Assembly (NCBI GenBank): GCA_017541975.1
Contig: JAFXYB010000022.1
Span: 1-64,000, forward strand
Direction of reading: 5' to 3'
Length of the DNA: 64,000 bases
Source of the DNA: a bacterium
Lineage (GTDB): Bacteria; Bacillota_I; Bacilli_A; Izemoplasmatales; UBA1188
The position numbers were made by a program, and so were the translations under genes. Position 1 is the first letter of the stretch. Each line of letters starts with the position of its first letter. Positions 18,625 to 28,202 of this stretch are shown here, one piece after another. The notes below the pieces were generated by a model, which was not told the DNA's origin, did not search any database, and saw only the letters and a list, made by a program, of their open reading frames with translations.

Positions 18625-19620
18625 ATGATTAATGAAAAAGATATCAATGATTTTAGTCTAAAAATAAAAGAAATATATGAACAAATCAATAGAGACGTTA
18701 TCGGTATAAAAGAAGTAATCGAAGGAACAGTTGTTGCGATGATTGCTGGTGGTAACGTACTACTAGAAGGTGTTCCTGGCGTTGGTAAAACACGTTTAGT
18801 TAGAACCTTAGGTAGAGTATTTGGACTACCATTTTCAAGAATCCAATTTACTCCAGACTTAATGCCAGCTGACGTTACAGGTACAAACATGGTTGTTAAA
18901 GATGATAGTGGTAAAACATCATTTGAATTCCAACCAGGCCCAATCTTCGCAAGTATCATTCTTGCCGATGAAATAAACCGTGCCACACCAAAAACACAAT
19001 CAGCTCTTCTTGAAGCGATGCAGGAACATAAAGTTACTGTAATGGGCGTTTCAAGACCACTTCAAGAACCATTCTTCGTTCTTGCAACCCAAAACCCAAT
19101 TGAACAAGATGGTACATATCCTCTACCTGAGGCTCAAATGGACCGTTTCATGTTCAAGATCTTAGTACCAAACCCAGGTCTTGAAGACTTAATGACAATC
19201 GTCAACTTAACTCAAAAGACTATGGCAGAAGTAGCTGATACCGTTTGTAGCGGTGAAGAACTCTTAAAGATGAGGGAAACTGCAAACAATATCCCAGTTG
19301 CAACTGATGTATTAACTTATGCAATGATTTTAGTTGCTGCAACACATCCAACTGGTGAATATGCCTCAGAAACAGCTAAAAAATATCTACGTTTAGGTGC
19401 ATCTCCACGTGCTGGTCAAGCATTTATCAGTTGTGGTAAGGTAAAAGCCTTAATTAAAGGAAGATATAATGTTGCATACGAAGATATCGATGAACTTGCA
19501 ACAATGATTCTTCGTCACAGAATCAAACTCAATTTTGAAGCTGTTGCCGATAGAGTATCTCCTGATACAATTATCGAAGAAATTATCAAAGAAGTTAGAG
19601 CAAAATATAAAATAAAATAA
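18625..19620 (+). CDS. MoxR-family AAA+ ATPase
   Basis: This gene encodes 331 residues, full length for the family. Walker A GVPGVGKT lies at 49-56 and Walker B IILADE at 111-116. FTPDLMPADVTG (about 75-86), the family's pre-sensor segment, and the sensor-1 region VLATQNPIEQDGTYPLPEAQMDR (about 152-174) are present, followed by an AAA lid domain. MoxR proteins act as chaperones, usually with VWA-domain partners, helping assemble protein complexes or insert metals. Here the partners are encoded directly downstream (DUF58 and two VWA proteins). It acts in the cytoplasm, probably at the membrane face. A weak AGGGAAAT ribosome site lies 14 bases after the previous stop. Confidence 0.95.
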   Translation: MINEKDINDFSLKIKEIYEQINRDVIGIKEVIEGTVVAMIAGGNVLLEGVPGVGKTRLVRTLGRVFGLPFSRIQFTPDLMPADVTGTNMVVKDDSGKTSFEFQPGPIFASIILADEINRATPKTQSALLEAMQEHKVTVMGVSRPLQEPFFVLATQNPIEQDGTYPLPEAQMDRFMFKILVPNPGLEDLMTIVNLTQKTMAEVADTVCSGEELLKMRETANNIPVATDVLTYAMILVAATHPTGEYASETAKKYLRLGASPRAGQAFISCGKVKALIKGRYNVAYEDIDELATMILRHRIKLNFEAVADRVSPDTIIEEIIKEVRAKYKIK

Positions 19621-19654
19621 TACTCTAGTAATCTAGAGAAGTGGAAGTGATATT

Positions 19655-20554
19655 ATGGAACTATCATATATTAATGACGCATTTTTTAGTCGTCTTGAAT
19701 CTTTGTCTTTCAATTTAAAATCATATTTAAGCGGATATTTCGGCGGAAAACATCTGGTCAAAACATTTGGCCAGACCGTCGAATTTGCCGATTTTAGAGA
19801 TTATCAGCTTGGTGATGATATTAGAAGAATCGACTGGAATTTATATAGTAGATTCGAAAAATTCTTCATCAGGCTTTTTACTGATGAAAGACAAATGAAA
19901 GTATCAATATTCCTAGATGTATCTGCATCTATGGGAAAGGATAACCCTAAAAAAGCTGCCTATGCAACTGCATGTGCTGCCGGTATTGGATATCTTGCAA
20001 TACATAATATGGATAAAGTTTCCTTCAATATCATGAAAGAAGAAACATGCGAAAACAAGTATGGTACAATCGTTGGTAAAAACCAATTTTTCCGTTCGAT
20101 TGAAGTACTTGAAAATATCACCTTTGAGGGTGAAACCGATATCACAAAGTGTATTCTAAATTCTAATGATGATGGAACTGCGAATGGACTTACTGTGATT
20201 ATTTCAGATTTCCTAACTGAAGGAAACTGGAAAAAGGCAGTCGATTACTTATTATATAAGAAAAGACAAGTTTTATTGCTTCAAATATTAACACCAGAAG
20301 AACTCGAACCAACATACACTGGTAGAGTTAATTTAATCGACTCAGAGTCTTTGGATATCTCAGATCCAAAGAATATGAGACTTAGAATCAATATTGGTCT
20401 TCAAAGCGCGTACCAAATGGCTCTTGAGGAATTCAAAAAAGATATTTCTGACTATGCTAAAAAAAGAGAAGTAGATTATATCTCAATAGATACAAGCGAA
20501 GCCATTGAAAGTGTGCTTTTTAAACAATTATTAAAGGTAGGAATGATGTCATGA
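19655..20554 (+). CDS. DUF58 domain protein (MoxR partner)
   Basis: This gene encodes 299 residues without membrane helices. It has the DUF58 signature EFADFRDYQLGDDIRRIDW at about 43-61 and then a VWA-like domain with DVSASMG at 88-94, a metal-ion-dependent adhesion site of the DxSxS type. DUF58 proteins regularly lie next to MoxR and are thought to work with it as adaptors. The stop TGA overlaps the ATG of the next gene (ATGA at 20551-20554), so the two are translationally coupled. A GAAGTGATATT sequence upstream is the likely ribosome site. Confidence 0.92.
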   Translation: MELSYINDAFFSRLESLSFNLKSYLSGYFGGKHLVKTFGQTVEFADFRDYQLGDDIRRIDWNLYSRFEKFFIRLFTDERQMKVSIFLDVSASMGKDNPKKAAYATACAAGIGYLAIHNMDKVSFNIMKEETCENKYGTIVGKNQFFRSIEVLENITFEGETDITKCILNSNDDGTANGLTVIISDFLTEGNWKKAVDYLLYKKRQVLLLQILTPEELEPTYTGRVNLIDSESLDISDPKNMRLRINIGLQSAYQMALEEFKKDISDYAKKREVDYISIDTSEAIESVLFKQLLKVGMMS

Positions 20555-22503
20555 CTTTAATGAACTTAATCGGTTTATTATCGCTCATAAGTCTTATTAT
20601 TTTACTTATTATTTATATTCTTAAACCAAATTATCAACAACAATTTATTTCAAGTACTTATATTTGGAAGTTAAGTTTAAAATACAGAAAAAGAAGACTT
20701 CCAACAAGTAAACTTAGAAATATATTATTGATAATATGCCAAGTTCTCTTACTATTAACTTTAACAGCTATTATTGTTAGACCTGTGAATATCACAAAAG
20801 AAACAGTCGAAAACGAAGCAATAATAGTAATAGATGCATCAGCTAGTATGAGAACGCAATATGAAGATAAGACAAGATTTGAAAGAGCAGTAGATTTAGT
20901 AAAAGAAAAAGCAAATGAAACATTTGATAAAGAAGGAGCTGTAACAGTTGTCATATCTGACAATAAACCTCATTTCTTGGTGGAACGAGGTACAGTAAAT
21001 TCGAAAGACGATATTCAAAGGAACTTGGATAATTTAAAATCCGATTTTTATTCATGTTCATATGGAGAAACTAGTCTTTCAGATTCAATTAGCCTTTGTC
21101 ATGATATCCTAATTGATAATCCAAATGCTCATATCTATATTTATACTGATACTACAGTTTCCTATACAGATGATACAATTGAAGTTATCAATGTTTGTAC
21201 AGAAGGAGAAAACAACTTCGCAGTACTTGATGCTTATGCAGAAATAGTAGATAACTATTATTCATTTGTAGTAGAAGTTGCTGGATATGGTAGAGATGAA
21301 AATGTCATTGTAACACTATCTGTTTATGGCGCAAATGCAACTGATGTTGATCCAGATGGTGTTAATCTAACTTTCTCTCTTGATGTTGATTTAGTAAGCG
21401 ATAAACCAAAAAGAGTAGTATTTATTAATGAATATCCTGAGTCCTTCAATGAAGAAGAAAACACAGAATATTTCATTATCAGTGAGCTTGAAAGAATTTT
21501 CTCATATGATTCAGCTCATGTTGAAATAGATATCGAAGATTGTTTCAATGAAGACAATTTCGTCGAAATCTATGGTGGAACTAAAGAAGACATTAAAGTC
21601 GTATACTGTTCAAATAAATCAAACAGTTTCTTTAATGGTATTATGTTCGTTTTAAGAGACGCTCTTAAAAATAAATATCATATTGATTATACAGAGATTA
21701 AAGATGGCGATGTTCCATATAGAGGATATGATTTCTATATCTATGAACATGAAATGATGCCTGATGTTACACCAAACGATGGTATCGTTCTTTATGCCGA
21801 CCCACAAAAAGATACAGAATCAACTGGTTTTAGAGTCTATGGATACTATGATCTTGATAAGGTATCTGTTTCCTTCACTCAAGAAAGTGAACATCCATTA
21901 CTAGATGGAGTAGTAGTAGATAATATTACAGCATCTAGATATACTGAACTCTCACAGTTTGATCGTAACTATGAAGTTTTAGCAACTCTAAACAATAGAC
22001 CAGTTTTAATGGTTAAAAACGAAGAAAACTATAAGATAGTTGTAATGCTATTTAGCTTACACTATTCGAATTTAGCATTATTAAAAGAATTCCCTATTCT
22101 TTTCACTAATATTTTTGAATATTTCCTCCCATCAACAATCGAAGGAAATTCATTCGAAGTTAATGATGAAGTAAAGGTGAATGCGAGAAGCCAAGAAATT
22201 ACGATTACTGGTTATGATGAAACAATAAGGATTGATGAATTCCCAAGCACAGTTTCACTCAAACTTCCAGGATCATACACAATCGAGCAAACAACATATT
22301 TTGGAAAGAATATCACCGAAAAGATATATGCAAAAGTTCCAAAAGATGAATCAAATATATTCCCAGTACTAGATAGCCTTTCTAGTCCTATTGCAGCTGT
22401 TGATGAATATGATTACATCAATGACTGGTTATTCTATTTAGCAATTGCCTTATGTGCCCTTTCATTCATTGAATGGCTATTAAAAGGCAATGAATCGGCG
22501 TAG
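20551..22503 (+). CDS. VWA membrane protein, BatA-like
   Basis: This gene encodes 650 residues. An N-terminal helix (about 4-24), a basic loop and a second helix (about 56-77) match the BatA/aerotolerance N-terminal layout. Next is a VWA domain with DASASM at 95-100, an intact DxSxS metal site. A long extracytoplasmic part of beta-rich sequence follows, then a final helix near 630-645 (YLAIALCALSFIEWLL). By family analogy it binds MoxR or other operon products and forms a membrane platform. It starts inside the stop of the DUF58 gene. The long middle part after the VWA domain (about 250-600) has no family I recognise. Confidence 0.85.
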   Translation: MTLMNLIGLLSLISLIILLIIYILKPNYQQQFISSTYIWKLSLKYRKRRLPTSKLRNILLIICQVLLLLTLTAIIVRPVNITKETVENEAIIVIDASASMRTQYEDKTRFERAVDLVKEKANETFDKEGAVTVVISDNKPHFLVERGTVNSKDDIQRNLDNLKSDFYSCSYGETSLSDSISLCHDILIDNPNAHIYIYTDTTVSYTDDTIEVINVCTEGENNFAVLDAYAEIVDNYYSFVVEVAGYGRDENVIVTLSVYGANATDVDPDGVNLTFSLDVDLVSDKPKRVVFINEYPESFNEEENTEYFIISELERIFSYDSAHVEIDIEDCFNEDNFVEIYGGTKEDIKVVYCSNKSNSFFNGIMFVLRDALKNKYHIDYTEIKDGDVPYRGYDFYIYEHEMMPDVTPNDGIVLYADPQKDTESTGFRVYGYYDLDKVSVSFTQESEHPLLDGVVVDNITASRYTELSQFDRNYEVLATLNNRPVLMVKNEENYKIVVMLFSLHYSNLALLKEFPILFTNIFEYFLPSTIEGNSFEVNDEVKVNARSQEITITGYDETIRIDEFPSTVSLKLPGSYTIEQTTYFGKNITEKIYAKVPKDESNIFPVLDSLSSPIAAVDEYDYINDWLFYLAIALCALSFIEWLLKGNESA

Positions 22504-22514
22504 GAGGTGAAGAT

Positions 22515-25394
22515 ATGTTAGGTATTTCAATGCACTTCTCTCGCCCAATATTACTATTATTCTTAATCCCATTCTTAGCGTTTACGGTTATTCCATACTT
22601 TAGACTTTCTAAAAAATATAGAAAGACAAGAAACCGTATCACATCAATGGTACTTCATGGAATATTATCCACTCTTGCAGTATTGCTTCTTGCTGGATGT
22701 ATCTTTGTTAGCAGCAGGAAGAATCCAGATAATGAATTAATCATTTTAGTCGATGTCTCAAATACAGAAAACGAATCGAAAGATTCTAGAGACAAATTTG
22801 TAAAAGATTTAATTAATCAATGTTCATTTGATAACGTAAAAGTTGGTATTGTGACATTCGGATATGATCAAGAATACGTTGCAGAACTAACTGATGAATA
22901 TGATGATTTATATGAAAAATATTTAAATGCACCACTTCCTGATACTTCCGCAACAAATATCGCATCCGCAATCAACTATGCTAAAGAATTATTCACTAAT
23001 TATGAATCAGGAAAGATAGTAATCATTTCTGATGGTAAAGAAACTGATGAAAATAGTAAGACTGTCATCAAAGGTGCAGTTGCATCTGGTTTAAAGATTG
23101 ATACAGTATACGTTCCATCTATGTATGATGGTGATGAAACAGAAATAGTTAGTGTCGAATTCCCTGAATATCATATCAATAAAGGTGAAGAATTCACTCT
23201 TTCACTAAATATAAAGAGTAATTTCACACATAATGCGATTATATCTTTATATGATAATGGCGTTTTAGATACACTTTCAGATGTTGCAGTTGATATTATT
23301 GAAGGTGAACAAACAATATTATTAAAACATACATTTGCTAATGATGGACTTCATGAATTATCATTCAAAATCAACGATCTACAAGATGTAGTAGCAGAAA
23401 ACAACGAATACATCTCTTACATGTATGTTGAATCATTCAACAAGGTTTTAATCTTAGAACAAAATATTGGTGAATCAAATCTCTTAAGAAGTGTCTTAAC
23501 TGAAAATGATGAATTCCAAGTTAATGTGATGAATGTTAAAACTGATACACTTCCAAAAACAGCACTTGAACTTTGTGCGTATGATGAAGTGATTTTAAAC
23601 AACATTGCGAACTCTGATTTAGAAGGAAGCTTTGTAGAAGCATTAAATGAATATGTTTATAACTATGGTGGTGGGCTCTTCACAACTGGTGGTAACGATT
23701 CTACAGATGGAACTATGTCTCATTCTTATAATAGAACTGATATGGTTGGTTCCCTCTATCAACAAATGTTACCTGTTCAAGTAATCAACTATACTCCTCC
23801 AGTTGGTGTAATCTTCATCATCGATAGATCAGGTTCAATGTCTGAAGTCGCAGAAGATGGTAGTACACTTCTTGAATGGGCAAAAGCTGGTACCTTCTCT
23901 GCTGCAATCAACGCTCTAACAGAAAGAGATTATGTCGGAATTATGAGTCTTGAATCTGACTATGGTATGATTCTTGAATTAACTCCAAGAACACAAGAAG
24001 CTAAGATCAGATCAGCAATCGACAGTATTGATACAGCTGATGGTAGTACAACTTTCTCAGGTGCTATCGAAAGAGCGGGTCAAATACTTCGTTCTGCTAA
24101 AAATGTTGATAAAAAGCATATTGTAATAGTATCTGATGGTTGGGTAACTGAATCAAGTAACGAAACATATGAAAGACTTGCAAAACAATATTATGAAACT
24201 GATGGTATCACAATCTCCGTTATTGGTGTAAGTATGTCTACACCGATAGATGCAGTGAATTATAAAGATGAAACTGACGTTGAAAATATTCCAACTGTTG
24301 GCGCTTATTATATGATGTTAAGGTTAACAATGATTGGTCATGGTAGACTTCATGCTATACCAACAAATGAATCAGCAAGAATCGTCCCAGAAATGAGAGA
24401 AGACTTAAAAGCTGATGATATTAAAGAAGTAAGTGATGAGCCATTCTATCCAATAATCGTAAACAATACTGCATCAGTATTTAATGGTGTTGAAAGGTTA
24501 AACGATGAAGAACACGGAAACACTATGACTATGCAAATAGAAGGTTTCTATGGAACTAAGATACGTGATGGTGCAACTCTCCTTCTTACAGGCGAATATA
24601 ATGTTCCTCTCTATGCTCAGTGGAAATATGGAAACGGTATGGTTGGTAGTTTCATGTCTGATGTCTATGGACTATATACTGGTGACTTTATGAGTGATCC
24701 TAGTGGCACAACTTTCTTAAAGAACGTTATAAAGAATCTGACTCCAACATCAAATATTAGAGATAACGACATAAAACTTACACTCTATGAAGAAAACTAT
24801 TCTAACCAATTAAGTATTCTAACCGGATTTAATGAAGGGGAATACTTAGAAGGTAAGATTATATATGAGGATAGTGAAACAGGTACTGTCGAAGTATCGA
24901 TGAATACTCTAGTTGAGGATGCAACAAAAGAATTAATTAGGAATTCTAATGTCTTCATTTTAAATCCAATGACAGAGGCTAATAACTATTCAAGATGTAA
25001 GTTTATCATTAGAAAACCTGGTACATATACTATTGAAATCAATAAATATAATGAAGCCGGTGAACTCGTTGGTTCAAATACTATAAATAAAACACTTGCG
25101 TATTCTAAAGAATATGAAGCGTTCGAAGAAGAAGATTATAATCCAAAAGAATTATTATCAATAATATCTAAAAATGGTAATGGTATTCTAGTTGATGATT
25201 TAACTGATGCTCATAGTATAATCGATTCTTTTGAAACAATAATCTATAAAGAATTTGACCCAAGATACTTATTCGCAATTATGATGATTGTGCTCTTCCT
25301 AGCGGATGTTGCAGTAAGAAAGTTCAAATTCAAATGGCCACACGAAATTATTAAGAAATATCGTGAAAAGAAACTAGAAGGTGATAAGAAATGA
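22515..25394 (+). CDS. Large membrane protein with two VWA domains
   Basis: This gene encodes 959 residues. Two N-terminal helices (about 12-28 and 47-66) lead into a first VWA-like domain. Its metal site is degenerate (LVDVSNTENE at about 79 lacks the second Ser). A middle region resembles a class I amidotransferase-like fold (YNYGGGLFTTGG). A second VWA domain has an intact DRSGSMS site near residue 436. A long beta-rich part and a C-terminal helix (about 918-936) with a lysine-rich tail close the protein. The gene has a GGAGGTGA site and starts 11 bases after the previous stop. Its own stop overlaps the next ATG, coupling it to the BspA lipoprotein. It probably presents a VWA platform on the outer face (inference). 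Confidence 0.85.
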   Translation: MLGISMHFSRPILLLFLIPFLAFTVIPYFRLSKKYRKTRNRITSMVLHGILSTLAVLLLAGCIFVSSRKNPDNELIILVDVSNTENESKDSRDKFVKDLINQCSFDNVKVGIVTFGYDQEYVAELTDEYDDLYEKYLNAPLPDTSATNIASAINYAKELFTNYESGKIVIISDGKETDENSKTVIKGAVASGLKIDTVYVPSMYDGDETEIVSVEFPEYHINKGEEFTLSLNIKSNFTHNAIISLYDNGVLDTLSDVAVDIIEGEQTILLKHTFANDGLHELSFKINDLQDVVAENNEYISYMYVESFNKVLILEQNIGESNLLRSVLTENDEFQVNVMNVKTDTLPKTALELCAYDEVILNNIANSDLEGSFVEALNEYVYNYGGGLFTTGGNDSTDGTMSHSYNRTDMVGSLYQQMLPVQVINYTPPVGVIFIIDRSGSMSEVAEDGSTLLEWAKAGTFSAAINALTERDYVGIMSLESDYGMILELTPRTQEAKIRSAIDSIDTADGSTTFSGAIERAGQILRSAKNVDKKHIVIVSDGWVTESSNETYERLAKQYYETDGITISVIGVSMSTPIDAVNYKDETDVENIPTVGAYYMMLRLTMIGHGRLHAIPTNESARIVPEMREDLKADDIKEVSDEPFYPIIVNNTASVFNGVERLNDEEHGNTMTMQIEGFYGTKIRDGATLLLTGEYNVPLYAQWKYGNGMVGSFMSDVYGLYTGDFMSDPSGTTFLKNVIKNLTPTSNIRDNDIKLTLYEENYSNQLSILTGFNEGEYLEGKIIYEDSETGTVEVSMNTLVEDATKELIRNSNVFILNPMTEANNYSRCKFIIRKPGTYTIEINKYNEAGELVGSNTINKTLAYSKEYEAFEEEDYNPKELLSIISKNGNGILVDDLTDAHSIIDSFETIIYKEFDPRYLFAIMMIVLFLADVAVRKFKFKWPHEIIKKYREKKLEGDKK

Positions 25395-28183
25395 AGAGAT
25401 TAAGCCATATCCTCATTTGTCTATTTGTTTTTCTAAGCGTACTAACTCTTACATCTTGTAAAAAAGAATTATTAGCTCAGCCAACAAATATTTCAATTGA
25501 CGAAGAAAACAACTTAATATGGGATAGTGTCGATGATGCAAAATCTTACACAGTTTATTTTTTAAACGTTGATTCAAACATCACCACCTTCGAAAATGTT
25601 AGAAAAACTTCTTTCAGCCTATCGGAACTCGAAGAAGGAGATTATCAAATCACTATTAGATCTATTTCTGGTGTCAATGATAAAAAAGATTCTTTAGATT
25701 CTGAAATTATCTACTATCATAAATACCCAGAAACTGGATGCGTTTATAAACTTATTAATAATAATACTGAATATGCGATATCTAAAGTAGGCAGTGCTCA
25801 AGGAACATTTGTGATTGAGGATTATTACCGCGGTAAAGCAGTAACTGAAATCTCCGATAAAGCTTTTAAAGGTAGCACAAAGGTCGTTGATATTACTTTA
25901 GGTTCAAATATTATCTCAATCGGTGAATCAGCATTTTGGAACTGTCCAAAGCTTGAAAGAATCACACTTCCAAACTCCCTAATCACAATAGGTAAAAGTG
26001 CATTCCAATCTTGTAGATCACTTAAAACTATTACTATTCCTTATGCTGTAACAGTAATACCTGAATATTGTTTCGCATATTGTAGAAATCTTGAAAGTAT
26101 TACTTTCCCAGAAAACTTAAAATCAATTCTAGAATCTGCGTTCGTTGATTGTTCACTTCTTACAACCATTACTATTCCAGATAAAGTAGAAATAGTTGGC
26201 GCTTCAGCTTTCTTTGGATGCGAGAAGTTAGAGACAGTTATAATTGGTCCTAGCGTTGAATATATTAAAGAATCTGCATTCTCTACATGCCATTCTTTAA
26301 TCGAAGTAACATTTAAAGAAGGCTCTAATTTAAAAGAAATAGGAACTAGTGCCTTTAGAGAATGTAGTGTACTTGAAACTATATCTTTACCAAATGGTTT
26401 AACCTTTATCGGTGAATCTTGTTTCGGTAACGATGTAAAGTTAGATTCTATCATTATTCCTGATACAGTAACTGGTGTTGGTAATAATGCTTTCCATGGC
26501 ACAAAATTATTCAATGATCAGGTTAATGCAGGAGAAGATTTCATTTACGCTGATAACTGGTTGATATTCTCACCAGCTGCAGTAAGAAATACTATCGAAA
26601 GCATCACTACTGAAACATTAAAGGATACAGTAGTTGGTATTGCGGATAATGTGTTTGAAGGTTGCCCTGAGTTAAAAACAGTAACTTTACCACAATCATT
26701 CAAATATATTGGTGCATATGCATTTAATAGTTGCCCTAATTTATGGAAGTTGGAAACCTTAGATAACAGTATTAAAATAATTGGTGATTATTCATTTACT
26801 GGATGTAATCTTTTTAACGTTCAACTCGGTTATGGACTTGAAAGGATTGGCCACTTTGCCTTCTATGGCAATTTAATGCTTGATAATAACACACAAAGGC
26901 CATATGACTGGATTCCAGAAACTGTAACATCAATCGGCAAGGGTGCATTTAATAATACTGCGATGTACAATAATGCTGCTGCAGGCAGTGGAATTGTTTA
27001 TGCCGGAAACTGGGCAGTGGGGCTCGCCCTTCCTTATACCGCTATTGATTTAAAGTTTGATCCAGATCATGTTGCGGGAATTGCGGATTATGCATTTATG
27101 TATGAAGGCTTCCCAGAACTTGCATCTGTACTTTCTATTAGATCAGTATCTGGTCTTGTAAATTGCAAATATATTGGTGTTGGTGCTTTCTATGGTAATG
27201 TTGAGCTCTCAAGTGTCTCATTAAATAGAAACTTAACAGAAATAAGAGAAGCGACTTTCTATAATACTGGTCTTGTAAGAGCTACTCTTCCAAGAACTTT
27301 AAAATCTATTGGTGATTATGCATTTTATGGAACTCAGCTTACTTCCTTAGATTTATCAACAACTAATGTTGAAACTATAGGAAAGAGCGCTTTTTGTGGC
27401 GTCTCTGGACTCGTTGATGTTACATTTAATGATAAATTAACAACAATAGGTGATTATGCATTCTTCTGTTGCAACAATATTAAAAATCTCGATATCCCAG
27501 ATAATGTTACATCAATTGGAGAGAATGCATTCTGTGGTTGCGAAGCAGTTGAAACCTTACACGTATCAACAAATGTTGAAACCTTAAAAACTGCAGTATT
27601 TGCTCACTGCGTATCTTTAAAGACCGTAACTGGACTTGAAAATATTAAAGTGATTGAACCAGAAGCATTCTACGAATGCCCTCTACTTGAAACTGTAGAT
27701 TTAGGCGAAAAGTTAGAAACTATTGGTGATGCAGCTTTCTTCATGGATGAAAAATTAACAAGCGTTTATTTATCATCTAAAGTAAAAGAAATCGGAATTT
27801 ATGCTTTCCAAGGTTGTTCATCTTTAGCATCATTAACAATACCTAGTTCAGTTAGAACTATTCAACAACACGCATTCTATGAATGCTTTAACTTGACAAT
27901 CTATACATCTTTTGAAACAAAACCAGGAGATTGGCACAATAGGTTTAATTCAAGCAGTAGAACAATTTTCTATCATACTGAACTCGATGAATCAAATAAT
28001 GTAATATCGGTTGATGTAAGCGAAGATAATCTACAATTTAGAAATGCTTTAAATGGTATTTCAGCGCCGATTTATAGAGGAAAATCCTTTATTAATTTTG
28101 TCGACGAAGATAATAATACATATACATTAGAAGATATTAAGTCATTAGACAAAGATATCAAACTAATCGCAAGATATGAATAA
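25391..28183 (+). CDS. BspA-type LRR surface lipoprotein (930 residues)
   Basis: The lipobox LTSC (Cys-23) follows a short signal peptide. Residues about 30-110 form a fibronectin-like domain. Residues about 135-880 are BspA LRR_5 repeats of the IGESAFWNCPKLERITLP type, and the tail is a short InlB-like piece (about 890-930). The architecture is a small version of the giant protein at 8502. Its ATG lies within the TGA stop of the VWA gene (ATGA at 25391-25394). That arrangement ties production of an adhesin-like lipoprotein directly to the VWA platform, which is unusual for MoxR operons I know of. Binding of host or bacterial surface ligands is inferred from the family. Confidence 0.9.
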   Translation: MKRLSHILICLFVFLSVLTLTSCKKELLAQPTNISIDEENNLIWDSVDDAKSYTVYFLNVDSNITTFENVRKTSFSLSELEEGDYQITIRSISGVNDKKDSLDSEIIYYHKYPETGCVYKLINNNTEYAISKVGSAQGTFVIEDYYRGKAVTEISDKAFKGSTKVVDITLGSNIISIGESAFWNCPKLERITLPNSLITIGKSAFQSCRSLKTITIPYAVTVIPEYCFAYCRNLESITFPENLKSILESAFVDCSLLTTITIPDKVEIVGASAFFGCEKLETVIIGPSVEYIKESAFSTCHSLIEVTFKEGSNLKEIGTSAFRECSVLETISLPNGLTFIGESCFGNDVKLDSIIIPDTVTGVGNNAFHGTKLFNDQVNAGEDFIYADNWLIFSPAAVRNTIESITTETLKDTVVGIADNVFEGCPELKTVTLPQSFKYIGAYAFNSCPNLWKLETLDNSIKIIGDYSFTGCNLFNVQLGYGLERIGHFAFYGNLMLDNNTQRPYDWIPETVTSIGKGAFNNTAMYNNAAAGSGIVYAGNWAVGLALPYTAIDLKFDPDHVAGIADYAFMYEGFPELASVLSIRSVSGLVNCKYIGVGAFYGNVELSSVSLNRNLTEIREATFYNTGLVRATLPRTLKSIGDYAFYGTQLTSLDLSTTNVETIGKSAFCGVSGLVDVTFNDKLTTIGDYAFFCCNNIKNLDIPDNVTSIGENAFCGCEAVETLHVSTNVETLKTAVFAHCVSLKTVTGLENIKVIEPEAFYECPLLETVDLGEKLETIGDAAFFMDEKLTSVYLSSKVKEIGIYAFQGCSSLASLTIPSSVRTIQQHAFYECFNLTIYTSFETKPGDWHNRFNSSSRTIFYHTELDESNNVISVDVSEDNLQFRNALNGISAPIYRGKSFINFVDEDNNTYTLEDIKSLDKDIKLIARYE

Positions 28184-28202
28184 TTAGGAGGATGGTAATC
28201 TT

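Noticed and set aside
20551-20554. Possible use of TGA as tryptophan, as in mycoplasmas
   Set aside because: TGA ends genes at 20552-20554, 25392-25394, 48117-48119 and 61696-61698, in places where the next gene starts at once. Trp is coded by TGG throughout.
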